Shown here piece by piece: positions 18,173 through 27,481 of a DNA stretch of 64,000 nt. Below the pieces are notes generated by a model. That model was not told where the DNA came from. It saw only the letters and a program-made list of their open reading frames with translations, and searched no databases. This stretch comes from Oscillatoriaceae cyanobacterium Prado104 (lineage in GTDB: Bacteria; Cyanobacteriota; Cyanobacteriia; Cyanobacteriales; Microcoleaceae), in the NCBI GenBank assembly GCA_025454405.1, contig JALOON010000056.1:1-64000 (forward strand), given 5' to 3'. Both the position numbers and the translations under genes were made by a program. Every line of letters begins with the position of its first letter. The stretch's first letter is position 1.

Positions 18173-18820
18173 ATGAGCGAACTAACAACAAAATTGCCAA
18201 CAGATACCTGGGTAGTAGCTAGCTGGGAAGAATTTATTGAGATGGCGGATAGTCCAACGTACAAAAAAGCCAAATGCTACTATCGCAACGGACAAATGAG
18301 GATTGAAACGATGGCAGTAGGACCGGACCATTCACGCGATAATGCAATTACTGTTTTTGCAATTAACTTATTTGGCACTATCAAAGGAATTTCTCTCAAT
18401 GCTTTGGATAACTGCAGCTACCGAAAAACAGGAGTCAGAGAGTGTCAGCCCGACGTATCTTACTACATTGGAGAAAGAGCAAAATTAGCACCGCGTGGAA
18501 GTTCGATCGCCAGTCTTGATGTTACTCCACCACCAGATTTAGCCATAGAAGTTGCTGACTCAACCTTAGCTGACGATATTGGTGAAAAACGGTTGCTTTA
18601 TGAAGAGCTAAAAGTTGCTGAATATTGGGTGGTAGATGTCCAGAAATGCGAAATTATTGCCTTTGCGATTATTGCTGATAATGGCAGCCGCCGGATCGCG
18701 CGATCGGAAGTTTTGCCGGGATTAACTATTGCTTTGTTGGAAGAAGCTTTGCGCCGCAGTCGCACTCAAGACCAATCGCAGGTAGGTGCTTGGTTGTTGA
18801 CTCAATTGCAGCAGCAGTAG
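18173..18820 (+). CDS. Uma2 family protein (putative restriction-endonuclease-fold)
   Basis: This 215-residue protein belongs to Uma2/DUF820, a family greatly expanded in cyanobacteria with a PD-(D/E)XK-like fold and unproven biological role. Motifs: an N-terminal WEEFIEMAD, the first acidic motif QPDVSYYIG (about residue 92), then PPDLAIEVADSTLADD (about 121-136) with the key Asp-x(n)-Glu, and AEYWVVD before the C-terminal strands. All putative active-site positions are present. It sits alone between a propeller gene and a hairpin cluster. A weak purine-rich leader precedes the ATG. Confidence 0.88.
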   Translation: MSELTTKLPTDTWVVASWEEFIEMADSPTYKKAKCYYRNGQMRIETMAVGPDHSRDNAITVFAINLFGTIKGISLNALDNCSYRKTGVRECQPDVSYYIGERAKLAPRGSSIASLDVTPPPDLAIEVADSTLADDIGEKRLLYEELKVAEYWVVDVQKCEIIAFAIIADNGSRRIARSEVLPGLTIALLEEALRRSRTQDQSQVGAWLLTQLQQQ

Positions 18821-18841
18821 CGGAATTTTTGCTCGTTTGCT

Positions 18842-18945
18842 CGTTACCAGGCTGTGCCTGGTAACGCAGATCCGCGAGGCTCTGCCTCGCGAGGCTCGCG
18901 AGGCAGAGCCTCTAGACATGGGTTCCCAGGCACAGCCTGGGAACC
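18842..18945. repeat. Hairpin cluster with 11-22 bp stems
   Basis: Three strong hairpins follow each other: CGTTACCAGGC/GCCTGGTAACG (18842-18866), GAGGCTCTGCCTCGC with its complement GCGAGGCAGAGCCTC (about 18876-18912), and GGTTCCCAGGC/GCCTGGGAACC (18921-18945). It lies just after the Uma2 gene and just before the convergent SLH gene, where it could end transcription of both. AAGTCCTCGCTTTG-type repeats follow to 19020. Confidence 0.75.
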
Positions 18946-19024
18946 AGTTCAACCCGTTCAACCAATTCATTAAGTCCTCGCTTTGAAGGGGACTAAAGTC
19001 CTCACTACAAACAAGCAGACTATT

Positions 19025-20161
19025 TCACGGCTTCAAAACATACTTAGAAGCCTTAGCAGGTACTTTGCCCTTTTTCGCCATTGCTTGATAAACCATTGCC
19101 GCTACTTCCGCCCTAGTTGCTATTTGATTCGGCTGCAAAAGTTTGGGATTCGGATGATTGACAACAATCCCGGCTTCCGTGGCGGCTGCTACTTTGTCAA
19201 CAGCCCATTTCGGCACTTTTTTTCTGTCTGTAAAATCCCCTAAAATTTGGCTCGATTTCGCAGAATGTTTCAGATTCAAGCCGCTGGCTAAAGCCGCGAT
19301 CGCCTCGACTCGGGGAACCTCTTTATCGGGACGAAATGCCTTGTCTGGGTATCCCCTGAGATATCCAGTCTGGACGCTGCGATCGATTGCCTCAGCCGTC
19401 GGAGTGCCGTCTTTGACATCTTTAAAATCAACAGGTTTCCGGCGCGTTTCGCCTTCAGACATTCGCTGGATTAACTTCGCTAGTTCCGCGCGCGTCATCG
19501 GTTCGTCGGGGCGGAATTTGCTGTCGGTGAAATCAGCAAAAATTTTGCGATCGGCTAATGCGATAATGAATGGATACGCCCAATATTGGTTAGAAACATC
19601 GGTGAATTTGACAGGTCCGACTTGGGCTTGATCTGCCTTAGGTTTGGCGTTAGGTTGGAGAGCATTTTCCGATCGACCTTTGGGCAGGGCAGCGGGTTTT
19701 TCAGCTTCAGATTTCGGACCTACAGTTTTTGGACCTACAGTTTTTGGACCTACAGTTTTTGGACCTACAGTTTTTGGGCCTACAGTAGCAGGAATGGGAG
19801 TAGTAACAGGTTGTTCGGGATTAACGCTAACCGGAGGAAGCACCGGCAAAATGGGAGGAACAACTGGCGCTACAGGTGCAACGGGCGCTGCGGGAGACGG
19901 AGAGGGCAGCACAGTTGTAGCGGGCGATCGCACTTCCGAATTCGGCACTGCGGGTGTTAGAATTGTTGGGCTCTGAGAAGTTGCCGCGGGTTGGGAGAAA
20001 ACTGCTGGAAACTGGAAATTTCCGGTGCGGAATCGATCGGGATTTCTGCCAGTTACCCAAAAGAAAATTGCGCCGATCGCGCCGAAGGCAATGACGATTG
20101 CAATTAAGTCATCAAATCCTAGAGGTCTTTTTTCCCTAGTCGGGGGCTGTGAAGAAGACAT
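19025..20161 (-). CDS. S-layer homology (SLH) domain protein, membrane anchored
   Basis: This 378-residue protein starts at MSSSQPPTREKRPLG; upstream starts read through GAAGGAA heptamer repeats and are rejected. One membrane segment (about residues 20-38, LIAIVIAFGAIGAIFFWV) is followed by a long Pro/Ala/Val linker and three C-terminal SLH units (e.g. FTDVSNQYWAYPFIIALAD, FRPDEPMTRAELAKLIQRM, RPDKEVPRVEAIAALASGL). SLH domains bind cell-wall polymers, so the protein probably bridges inner membrane and envelope. The linker contains five VGPKT units coded by a perfect 15-bp tandem repeat (about 19712-19784), a slippage-prone site. Confidence 0.9.
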   Translation of the reverse strand: MSSSQPPTREKRPLGFDDLIAIVIAFGAIGAIFFWVTGRNPDRFRTGNFQFPAVFSQPAATSQSPTILTPAVPNSEVRSPATTVLPSPSPAAPVAPVAPVVPPILPVLPPVSVNPEQPVTTPIPATVGPKTVGPKTVGPKTVGPKTVGPKSEAEKPAALPKGRSENALQPNAKPKADQAQVGPVKFTDVSNQYWAYPFIIALADRKIFADFTDSKFRPDEPMTRAELAKLIQRMSEGETRRKPVDFKDVKDGTPTAEAIDRSVQTGYLRGYPDKAFRPDKEVPRVEAIAALASGLNLKHSAKSSQILGDFTDRKKVPKWAVDKVAAATEAGIVVNHPNPKLLQPNQIATRAEVAAMVYQAMAKKGKVPAKASKYVLKP

Positions 20162-20188
20162 ACTTTTAAAGAGTTGATAGTTGTCACG

Positions 20189-20230
20189 AAGGAAGAAGGA
20201 AGAAGGAAGAAGGAAGAAGGAAGAAGGAAG
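20189..20230. repeat. GAAGGAA heptamer tract
   Basis: A seven-base unit (GAAGGAA) is repeated about six times upstream of the SLH gene. The same heptamer occurs at 61372-61400 and, in frame, inside trmJ (57395-57450). Confidence 0.8.
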
Positions 20231-20441
20231 ACTCGATCGATTAAAACTTGACGAAAGCATCGTTGATCCTTGACAATGAAAAATATTCAATCGAAAATCG
20301 AAAATCCCAAATTCCAAGTCCCAAATCCAAAATCCAAAATCGTTTGACAGTTGACAGTTGGTAGTTGATAGTTAACAGTCTAATTTGCCAATTAAATCGC
20401 AGATTTTTTTGGGAGAGGCGCGATCGAAACTGATAACTCAA

Positions 20442-21851
20442 CTATTCCAATGTTTTCACTGTCAAAACTTGCGGCGGAGTGGAATCGGGAGGATAGATAA
20501 AATCAATTTTTACCGATCGCCTTGCTCCGGCTGCTAGCTTTAACTTTACCATCGGTTCCACAACTTGACCGACGCGGTGCCACAAATGCAGGTAACGAAT
20601 TACATCTAAATTGCGATCGTCCTTGTACCGCAACCGCACCGTACCTCGAAAATAGGGAAAATCCAGCGGCGGTTTGCGGAATCGCAGGCCATTTTTTGAG
20701 AGTTTTTCTTCTTTCAAAGGTGTTTCCAAACTCACCGCTACCGTTTGCGGTTTGTTGGCGCTATTGTACAGCGGCAAATCGAGATCGTAATGCACGCCGT
20801 AATTGCCGTGCGCTTCGTAGGCGGTATCGGGATAGCGCGCCAACAATCGGGCTGCTTGCACTTGTCCAGTGCCGAAAGTCCCCCCGCGCAAAGTGGAAAT
20901 TGCGTAAGATATACCTTTGCCGCTGTCAGGAATTTTGAGATCCGGCGTACCGCGATCGCTCAATACAGCCCGCCACAAAGAACCCTGCTGCACCCCCGCA
21001 ACGCGCCCGTAAACCAAATTTCCAGCAGCGCCTGGAGGGGTTGGGGTTTTGTCGCGCGGGCCCGCCAAAGCGCCATTTTGCAGCAAATCCTGCCATTCTT
21101 GCAGGGTTGGCGCGCGATCGCTCCCATCGGCGTTTTGTTTTGCATACATTGCCAAAGTCGCTGCATAAACCTTGCCCCTAACGTTCAGCCGCACAAAGGT
21201 AGAACGCCCGTTAATCGGCTTTTCCAGCCCCCGCACCGGAATCGGACGATTCATCAGCAGCGCGCTTTTTCCGGGCGCAATTTCCAGTTTTTCAGGAAAA
21301 TCCGGCTGTCGAATGCCCCGCAACACGCTATCGACAGCCCGAATTCCCGGTCCGGAATATACTTCGCCATTAGTGTTCTCACTCTGTTCCGGTTTTTGTT
21401 TGAAAGGCGCGTCGGGTTCCATCAGGTAACTGCCTGCCTGCAATACTTCTACCGTAACGGACTGCGGGCCGGGATTGTAAAGCAGCGCTCCGATATACAA
21501 TGTTTGCAACTGCGCGGGAGTGTGAGAGAAGTGGTGGGCAAACAAATTAAATTGCCCTTGAAAGGCAAAATTGAGGTGAGCGGCGGGATTTTTTTTACCT
21601 TCAGGGGGCAGAGTTGAAAGTAAAATCCCTTCCTTTTTTACCCATTCGGGACTGTCGCTGTTGAACAGGGGGATGTTGTCGAGTTGTCCGGGAAGCGATC
21701 GCACTTCACCAGCTAGTACAATTTCTGCAGGTGCGGGTTTTGGGGGTGCAGACTGCACGGATTTTTTGAGGACAAATAACCCGCAGGTGGTGCCAAGGGC
21801 GATCGAAAAAATACCGCCAATTAGAGAAAACAGGGGGTTTTTCTGAATCAT
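20442..21851 (-). CDS. DUF3370 family protein
   Basis: This 469-residue protein starts at ATG (MIQKNPLFSLIGG) with a hydrophobic N-terminal segment (about 5-25) that looks like a signal anchor. The body matches the cyanobacterial DUF3370 family: GEVRSLPGQLDNIPLFNS, EGILLSTLPPEGKK, HLNFAFQGQFNLFAHH, and further conserved stretches such as GISYAISTLRGGTFGTGQ and RYLHLWHRVGQVVEP. Function is unknown; members are predicted to be exported and some are found in outer-membrane or periplasmic fractions, from memory. A TTG start at 21872 would add seven residues. The gene is transcribed with the SLH gene from the same strand but 280 bases apart. Confidence 0.85.
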   Translation of the reverse strand: MIQKNPLFSLIGGIFSIALGTTCGLFVLKKSVQSAPPKPAPAEIVLAGEVRSLPGQLDNIPLFNSDSPEWVKKEGILLSTLPPEGKKNPAAHLNFAFQGQFNLFAHHFSHTPAQLQTLYIGALLYNPGPQSVTVEVLQAGSYLMEPDAPFKQKPEQSENTNGEVYSGPGIRAVDSVLRGIRQPDFPEKLEIAPGKSALLMNRPIPVRGLEKPINGRSTFVRLNVRGKVYAATLAMYAKQNADGSDRAPTLQEWQDLLQNGALAGPRDKTPTPPGAAGNLVYGRVAGVQQGSLWRAVLSDRGTPDLKIPDSGKGISYAISTLRGGTFGTGQVQAARLLARYPDTAYEAHGNYGVHYDLDLPLYNSANKPQTVAVSLETPLKEEKLSKNGLRFRKPPLDFPYFRGTVRLRYKDDRNLDVIRYLHLWHRVGQVVEPMVKLKLAAGARRSVKIDFIYPPDSTPPQVLTVKTLE

Positions 21852-21985
21852 CAAAGTTAACCGCAAGGACAATCAAACTTGGCTACACTTTTAACAACGC
21901 TCGATCGCACTTAAAAATACACAACCAGAAAAGATCGCGACTTTAAACCTCCAACAAAGAGTGACTTTGACTCCTAAATTATTCT

Positions 21986-22984
21986 TCAACGCGGCACATA
22001 ACTTTGAATTGCCTTCATGTACTGAACCCGTTCAAAAGCACTTTCATCGGGACAGTTAATTTGACTCATGCTGCCTTGCATTTGTTTAACTGACTCGTAC
22101 TCATTTTCTTCCATCCAGCGGCACATTCCTTGCTCGATTTCTCGAATACTTTCAATTCCGTGCCGCAGCAGTACCGAACAAAGCATCGTCACGTTAGCAC
22201 CTACCATCAGCATTTTAATGACATCTTGGGCTTTGTGAATGCCGCTAGTAGCCGCAAAATCAACTGCCAATCTCCCGTAAAGAATCGCGATCCACCGCAT
22301 GGGCAAGCGCAGGGCTTGCGGCGTGCTTAACAGCACGTTGGGCAGCACTTCTAGCGCTTCTAAGTTAATGTCCGGCTGATAAAATCTGTTGAACAAAACT
22401 AAACTACTTGCCCCCGCATCAACTAATCTTTTAGCCATGTTTGCCATGTTGCTGAAATACGGGCTAATTTTAATGGCTACGGGAATCTTGACCTCGGATT
22501 TGACAGCGCTGAGAATATCAATATAATTCTGCTCTATTTGAGCCGCTGTTGTGTCCATATCCGTCGGCACGTAATAGATATTTAATTCGATCGCATCTGC
22601 CCCAGCTTGTTCGATTTGTTTGGCACATTCCACCCAACCGCCTGTTGTAGAACCGTTAAGACTGGCAATAATTGGAATATTTACCATCTCTTTGGCTTTG
22701 CGGATGTGTTCTAAATATTCCTGAGTGCCAACGTGAAAGATTGTTGGTTCGGGAAAGTAAGTTAAGGCTTCGGCAAAGCTTTCAGTACCGTAGCTTAAAT
22801 GATGTTCTAGTTCGTAGCGTTCCAGTCTAATTTGTTCCTCAAATAAGGAATGCAAAACCACAGCGGCAGCCCCTGCATCTTCCAAACGCTTGAGGTTATC
22901 TATGTCTTCTGTGAGAGGTGCTGCTGCTGATGGAACCAAGGGCGATCGCAACTCCAATCCTAAATAATTCGTCGTTAAATTCAT
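21986..22984 (-). CDS. Dihydroorotate dehydrogenase-like flavoprotein
   Basis: This 332-residue protein starts MNLTTNYLGLELRSPLVPSA; an AGGAGA ribosome site lies just upstream of two adjacent ATGs. It is a TIM-barrel of the class 1 dihydroorotate dehydrogenase superfamily: FMN-binding N-terminus, PIIASLNGSTTGGWVECAKQ, ADAIELNIYY, IPVAIKISPYFSN, and VGANVTMLCSVLLRHG near the end. The position where class 1 PyrD has its SCPN-type loop reads NIYYVPTD, so the usual catalytic cysteine environment is absent and the pyrimidine role is doubtful. It lies downstream of nifJ on the same strand, separated by an 870-base repeat region; related genes accompany nifJ in other cyanobacteria, to my recollection, suggesting a ferredoxin-linked redox role. 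Confidence 0.85.
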   Translation of the reverse strand: MNLTTNYLGLELRSPLVPSAAAPLTEDIDNLKRLEDAGAAAVVLHSLFEEQIRLERYELEHHLSYGTESFAEALTYFPEPTIFHVGTQEYLEHIRKAKEMVNIPIIASLNGSTTGGWVECAKQIEQAGADAIELNIYYVPTDMDTTAAQIEQNYIDILSAVKSEVKIPVAIKISPYFSNMANMAKRLVDAGASSLVLFNRFYQPDINLEALEVLPNVLLSTPQALRLPMRWIAILYGRLAVDFAATSGIHKAQDVIKMLMVGANVTMLCSVLLRHGIESIREIEQGMCRWMEENEYESVKQMQGSMSQINCPDESAFERVQYMKAIQSYVPR

Positions 22985-23249
22985 CATGTGTTCTCCTACA
23001 AATCCCGCTATTTTTGAACGCAAAACAACTCTAATATTTTGTTCGATCGAGCGCAATCAATATCTCACTGGGGCGGGTTTATGAGATTGCCCGTTTTCAT
23101 TATAGATAGTTGCGAACCCACCATTACAGCAATTGTATGCGTCGCGATCGAACATATATAAATTATCCCTCCATTCGTGTCAATTTCAGACTAAAACCCA
23201 CCAAAAATCTCATTTTTACCTGACATTTCGCACCATTTTCCACAATCCT
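22985..23249. other. Leader region of the dihydroorotate-dehydrogenase-like gene
   Basis: AT-rich DNA with the AGGAGA ribosome site next to 22990. No gene is visible. A short frame at 23133-23405 is built partly from the repeats that follow and is rejected. Confidence 0.4.
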
Positions 23250-23308
23250 GTAGGGGCGGGTTCGCCAACAGTCTTAAACGCAGCAGACAGGTTAAATAAA
23301 CCCGCCCC
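23249..23308. repeat. 60-bp GGGGCGGGTTCGCC repeat (copy 1)
   Basis: The segment runs from TGTAGGGGCGGGTTCGCC to GTTAAATAAACCCGCCCC, with GGGGCGGGTT and AACCCGCCCC as inverted ends. Sister copies are at 34903 and 63023 with the same internal CTTTAA and the same spacing. Confidence 0.75.
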
Positions 23309-23349
23309 ACCCCACGAAAAATACCCAATCGACATTAGTACATGTCAGT

Positions 23350-23803
23350 TTTACCCGAGTCTAGATCCCCCTAAATCCCCCTTAAAAAGGGGGACTTTGA
23401 GTTAACTGGAGTCTCGCACTTTTACCTGAGTCTAGATCCCCCTAAATCCCCCTTAAAAAGGGGGACTTTGAGTTAACTGGAGTCTCGCACTTTTACCGGA
23501 GTTTCGATCCCCCTAAATCCCCCTTAAGAAGGGGGACTTTTAGTTAACTGAGTCTCGCACTTTTACCTGAGTCCTAGATCCCCCTAAATCCCCCTTAAGA
23601 AGGGGGACTTTGAGTTAACTGGAGTCTCGCACTTTTACCTGAGTTTCGATCCCCCTAAATCCCCCTTAAGAAGGGGGACTTTTAGTTAACTGGAGTCTCG
23701 CACTTTTACCTGAGTTTCGATCCCCCTAAATCCCCCTTAAAAAGGGGGACTTTAAGAAGTTTCCGGTCCCCCCCTTCTTAAGGGGGGTTAGGGGGGATCG
23801 AAA
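23350..23803. repeat. Tandem array, six 71-bp units
   Basis: GATCCCCCTAAATCCCCC begins at 23364, 23435, 23506, 23577, 23648 and 23719, an exact 71-base period. Each unit contains the hairpin CCCCCTTAAAAAGGGGG followed by ACTTTGAGTTAACTGGAG and TCTCGCACTTTTACC. The array closes with a variant GGTCCCCCCCTTCTTAAGG-type hairpin. The same unit, inverted, forms the array at 33277. It lies directly downstream of nifJ. Confidence 0.9.
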
Positions 23804-23857
23804 GGTTTATGAAACAACATTTCCATTCTGAAACACCCGCAAAACACCGAACATAAT

Positions 23858-26800
23858 TTAATTCGGAACAGGCGTATTGCCATTAGTTGTTTCTAGCTGC
23901 CGCGCCGCCATATGCTGGTACAATTGCCACCGCGCGTTAACATCTTCTTGCGCCTGTTTGAGCAATAATTTTGCTGGTTCCGGCTTGCTAGCTTTAAGCA
24001 TCTTGAAGCGGTTTTCAGCATACATGTATTGTTCTACAGGTATTTTGGGCGATCGCATATCTAATTGCAAGGGATTTTCCCCATTTTTTGCCCTGTCTGG
24101 ATGGTAGCGGTACAGCAACCATTTGCCGGATTCAACTGCTGCTTTTTGCTGCTGCATTGCTGTCGCCATGTTAATGCCGTGGGCGATGCAGTGGGAATAA
24201 GCGATAATTATTGAGGGTCCGTCGTAGGCTTCTGCTTCTAAAAACGCCCTTAATGTCTGTTCGTCTCGGGCTCCCATTGCCACGCTGGCAATGTAAACAT
24301 TACCGTAACTCATGGCGATTAAACCTAAGTCTTTTTTACCTGCCGGTTTCCCGCCAGCCGCAAATTTGGCAACGGCACCTTTAGGCGTGGATTTCGACAT
24401 TTGTCCGCCCGTATTCGAGTAAACTTCGGTATCTAAAACCAGCAAGTTTACGTTCATTCCCGATGCTAAAACGTGATCCAATCCTCCAAATCCGATGTCG
24501 TAAGCCCAGCCGTCACCGCCGATAATCCAAACGCTCTTTTTCACTAAATAATCCGCGAGAGGTTGGAGGTTTTCGATTTTGGATTTGATGTTGCTGTCAG
24601 TTTCCGCACTCAAAAGTTGCTCTAATTTTTGTTTGAGTTGGGCGATTCTTTCCCGCTGTTGGTAAATTTCGGCTTCGGTTTTTTGTGTCGCGCCCAGAAT
24701 TGCATCAGCCAAATCTTCCCCAATTTGAGATTTTAAATCTCGTACTAATTCAGTGGCATACTCGGCTTGTTTGTCAAGAGAAATGCGGAAACCTAAGCCA
24801 AATTCGGCGTTATCTTCAAACAAGCTGTTCGACCAAGTTGGGCCGCGGCCTTCGGCATTTACAGTCCAAGGAGTTGTCGGCAAGTTGCCGCCGTAAATCG
24901 AAGAACAACCCGTCGCATTCGCCACGATCGCGCGATCGCCAAATAGTTGCGATACTAATTTAACGTAGGGCGTTTCTCCGCAACCGGCACAGGCACCAGA
25001 AAACTCAAATAACGGTTCTTGCATTTGCTGGTGGCTGATTTTTTGCAAGTTCAATTCTCGCCTGTCGGGGTTGGGCAAGTTGAGGAAAAAGTCCCAGTTA
25101 ATTCGTTCGCTGTCTCGCAATGGCAATTGCGGTTCCATGTTAATTGCGCGGCGCGAAGGTTGAGATTTATTCTTCGCCGGACAAACATCAACGCACAATG
25201 CACAACCGGTGCAATCTTCCGCCGCTACTTGAATGGTAAATTTCAAATCGCGCCACTCACGATCTTTCGCATTCGCAGATTTAAAGGTTGCTGGGGCTGT
25301 TTCTAATTCCTGCGGTTGGTAAACTTTACTGCGGATTGTAGCGTGGGGGCAAACCATCACGCATTTGCCGCATTGCACGCAAACGTTAGGGTCCCAAACA
25401 GGAATTTCGTGACCGACATTGCGTTTTTCCCATTTGGCAGTTCCTGTTGGATAGGTGCCGTCGATTGGCAAAGCGCTAACTGGTAAATCGTCGCCTTTTT
25501 TGGCAATGATTTTACCTAAAACTTCGCGGACGAAGGCAGGTGCGGCATCGGGTACGGGCGGCCTGATTTGAACGGTACTGGTGGCGGTTTCCGGTACTGT
25601 TATTTCAAAGAGATTGTCGAGGCTGTTGTCGATCGCTTTGATGTTTTTATCGACAATTTCTTGTCCTTTTTTGCCGTAGCTTTTAACGACAAATTTCTTG
25701 ATTTGCGCGATCGCTTCTTCTCTGGGCAAAACTCCCGATAGGGCAAAAAAACAAACTTGCATGACGGTATTGATTCTGCCGCCCATGCCGCTTTCTCTGG
25801 CAACTTTATTGCCGTTGCAAATGTATAGTTTCAGCTTTTTGCTGATGATAGTTTCTTGCACTGTTTGCGGCAATTTTCCCCAAACTTCTTCAGCAGCAAA
25901 CGGACTGTTTAACAGGAATGTTGCTCCCGGTGCTGCTAAATCCAGCATTTCAAATTGTTCGAGGAATTCCCACTGGTGGCAAGCGACAAAGTTAGCTTGA
26001 CTGACTAAATAAATCGATCGAATCGGGTGCGGTCCGAAGCGCAGGTGAGAAACTGTCACCGATCCCGATTTCTTGGAGTCGTAAACGAAGTAACCTTGAG
26101 CGTAATTGTCGGTTTCTTCGCCAATAATTTTGATCGAGTTTTTATTTGCCCCTACTGTTCCGTCAGCACCCAAACCGTAGAATACTGCCCGCACGACTTC
26201 ATCGGATTCGATGTTAAATGCTGCGTCGTATTCAAGGCTGGTATTGCTAACATCGTCGTTAATCCCGATCGTAAAGTGATTTTTCGGGGCTGCTGCTGCG
26301 GAATTCTCGAAGATGGCTTTCACCATTGCGGGGGTGAATTCTTTGGAAGATAAACCGTAGCGGCCGCAGACAACTGATTTGAGATTTTGCAGTTTAGCTT
26401 TGAGATTGGCATCGCTGCCGAACAAGGTTTCTTGAATCGCCGTTACTACGTCTAAATATAGCGGTTCGCCGCCGGCGCCCGGTTCTTTGCAGCGATCGAG
26501 AACTGTGATATTTTTCACTGAGGCTGGCAGTGCTTCTATCAGGCGTTTGTTGTCAAAGGGACGGTACAATCTAATTTTGAGCAGTCCTAAATTTTCGCCT
26601 TTGGCATTGAGGTATTCTACCGTTTCTTGGATGGTTTCGCAGCTAGAACCCATGCTAATTACGACGGTTTCTGCCGTGGGGCTGCCGTAATATTCAAATA
26701 AGGAGTATTGCCGTCCTGTAATTTCGGCAAATTTGTCCATTGCTTGCTGCACGATATCGGGACAAACTTGATATAAAGGATTGACAGTTTCTCTGGCTTG

Positions 26801-27481
26801 GAAATAAACGTCGGGGTTTTGGGCAGTACCTCGCAACACAGGTTTGTCCGGGGTCATGGCGCGAGATCTGTGAGCGATTATTGCTTCTTTATTTATCATC
26901 GCTAGCATCTCGGAGTCTGCTAGCAATTCGACTTTTTGAACTTCGTGGGAAGTGCGGAAACCGTCGAAAAAGTGGAGGAACGGAATGCGAGAATCTAAAC
27001 TAGCTGCAGTGCTAATAAAGGCAAAGTCGTGCGATTCTTGAACGGAAGCGGAACACAGCATTGCCCAACCCGTACCGCGGGCGGACATGACATCGCTGTG
27101 GTCGCCGAAAATTGATAGTCCTTGAGCCGCGAGCGATCGCGCCGCAATGTGAAATACTGTTGGTGTTAATTCCCCCGCTATTTTGTACATATTGGGAAGC
27201 ATTAACAGCAAGCCTTGGGAAGCTGTAAATGTTGTTGTCAGCGCCCCTGTTTGTAGAGCTCCGTGGACGGCGGCGGCGACGCCTCCTTCGCTTTGCATTT
27301 CGACGATGCTGGGAATAGTTCCCCACAAATTCGGTTTGTTTTCTGAAGCCCAAGCATCCGCCCATTCTCCCATCGGTGAAGAAGGAGTAATCGGGTAAAT
27401 TGCGATCGCTTCGTTTAAGCGGTAGGCTACATAAGCTACGGCTTCGTTGCCGTCTATGGTTGCGTAAGTTTTGTTATTCAT
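23858..27481 (-). CDS. nifJ: Pyruvate:ferredoxin (flavodoxin) oxidoreductase
   Basis: This 1207-residue single-chain enzyme oxidises pyruvate with CoA to acetyl-CoA and CO2 and reduces ferredoxin or flavodoxin. The order of domains is complete: N-terminal domain with IYPITPSSPMGEWADAW, a gamma-type domain (YGLGADGTVGANKNSIKII), two 4Fe-4S motifs (CVQCGKCVMVCP near residue 700 and CTGCALCVDVCP near 753), the cysteines of the third cluster in ACAGCGETPYVK, and the TPP site (GGDGWAYDIGFGGLDHV and SNTGGQMSKSTPKG, about 985-1050). Length is normal. In cyanobacteria it works in dark anaerobic fermentation and is not confined to nitrogen fixers. It is divergent from the hox operon, with a TnpB element in between. 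Confidence 0.96.
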   Translation of the reverse strand: MNNKTYATIDGNEAVAYVAYRLNEAIAIYPITPSSPMGEWADAWASENKPNLWGTIPSIVEMQSEGGVAAAVHGALQTGALTTTFTASQGLLLMLPNMYKIAGELTPTVFHIAARSLAAQGLSIFGDHSDVMSARGTGWAMLCSASVQESHDFAFISTAASLDSRIPFLHFFDGFRTSHEVQKVELLADSEMLAMINKEAIIAHRSRAMTPDKPVLRGTAQNPDVYFQARETVNPLYQVCPDIVQQAMDKFAEITGRQYSLFEYYGSPTAETVVISMGSSCETIQETVEYLNAKGENLGLLKIRLYRPFDNKRLIEALPASVKNITVLDRCKEPGAGGEPLYLDVVTAIQETLFGSDANLKAKLQNLKSVVCGRYGLSSKEFTPAMVKAIFENSAAAAPKNHFTIGINDDVSNTSLEYDAAFNIESDEVVRAVFYGLGADGTVGANKNSIKIIGEETDNYAQGYFVYDSKKSGSVTVSHLRFGPHPIRSIYLVSQANFVACHQWEFLEQFEMLDLAAPGATFLLNSPFAAEEVWGKLPQTVQETIISKKLKLYICNGNKVARESGMGGRINTVMQVCFFALSGVLPREEAIAQIKKFVVKSYGKKGQEIVDKNIKAIDNSLDNLFEITVPETATSTVQIRPPVPDAAPAFVREVLGKIIAKKGDDLPVSALPIDGTYPTGTAKWEKRNVGHEIPVWDPNVCVQCGKCVMVCPHATIRSKVYQPQELETAPATFKSANAKDREWRDLKFTIQVAAEDCTGCALCVDVCPAKNKSQPSRRAINMEPQLPLRDSERINWDFFLNLPNPDRRELNLQKISHQQMQEPLFEFSGACAGCGETPYVKLVSQLFGDRAIVANATGCSSIYGGNLPTTPWTVNAEGRGPTWSNSLFEDNAEFGLGFRISLDKQAEYATELVRDLKSQIGEDLADAILGATQKTEAEIYQQRERIAQLKQKLEQLLSAETDSNIKSKIENLQPLADYLVKKSVWIIGGDGWAYDIGFGGLDHVLASGMNVNLLVLDTEVYSNTGGQMSKSTPKGAVAKFAAGGKPAGKKDLGLIAMSYGNVYIASVAMGARDEQTLRAFLEAEAYDGPSIIIAYSHCIAHGINMATAMQQQKAAVESGKWLLYRYHPDRAKNGENPLQLDMRSPKIPVEQYMYAENRFKMLKASKPEPAKLLLKQAQEDVNARWQLYQHMAARQLETTNGNTPVPN

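Noticed and set aside
19586-19976. Frames rich in FWTYS or VFGPT repeats
   Set aside because: They are reverse-strand readings of the VGPKT repeat in the SLH protein gene.
20745-21617. 290-codon plus-strand frame
   Set aside because: It is a shadow of the DUF3370 gene on the other strand, whose conserved family motifs are on the minus strand.
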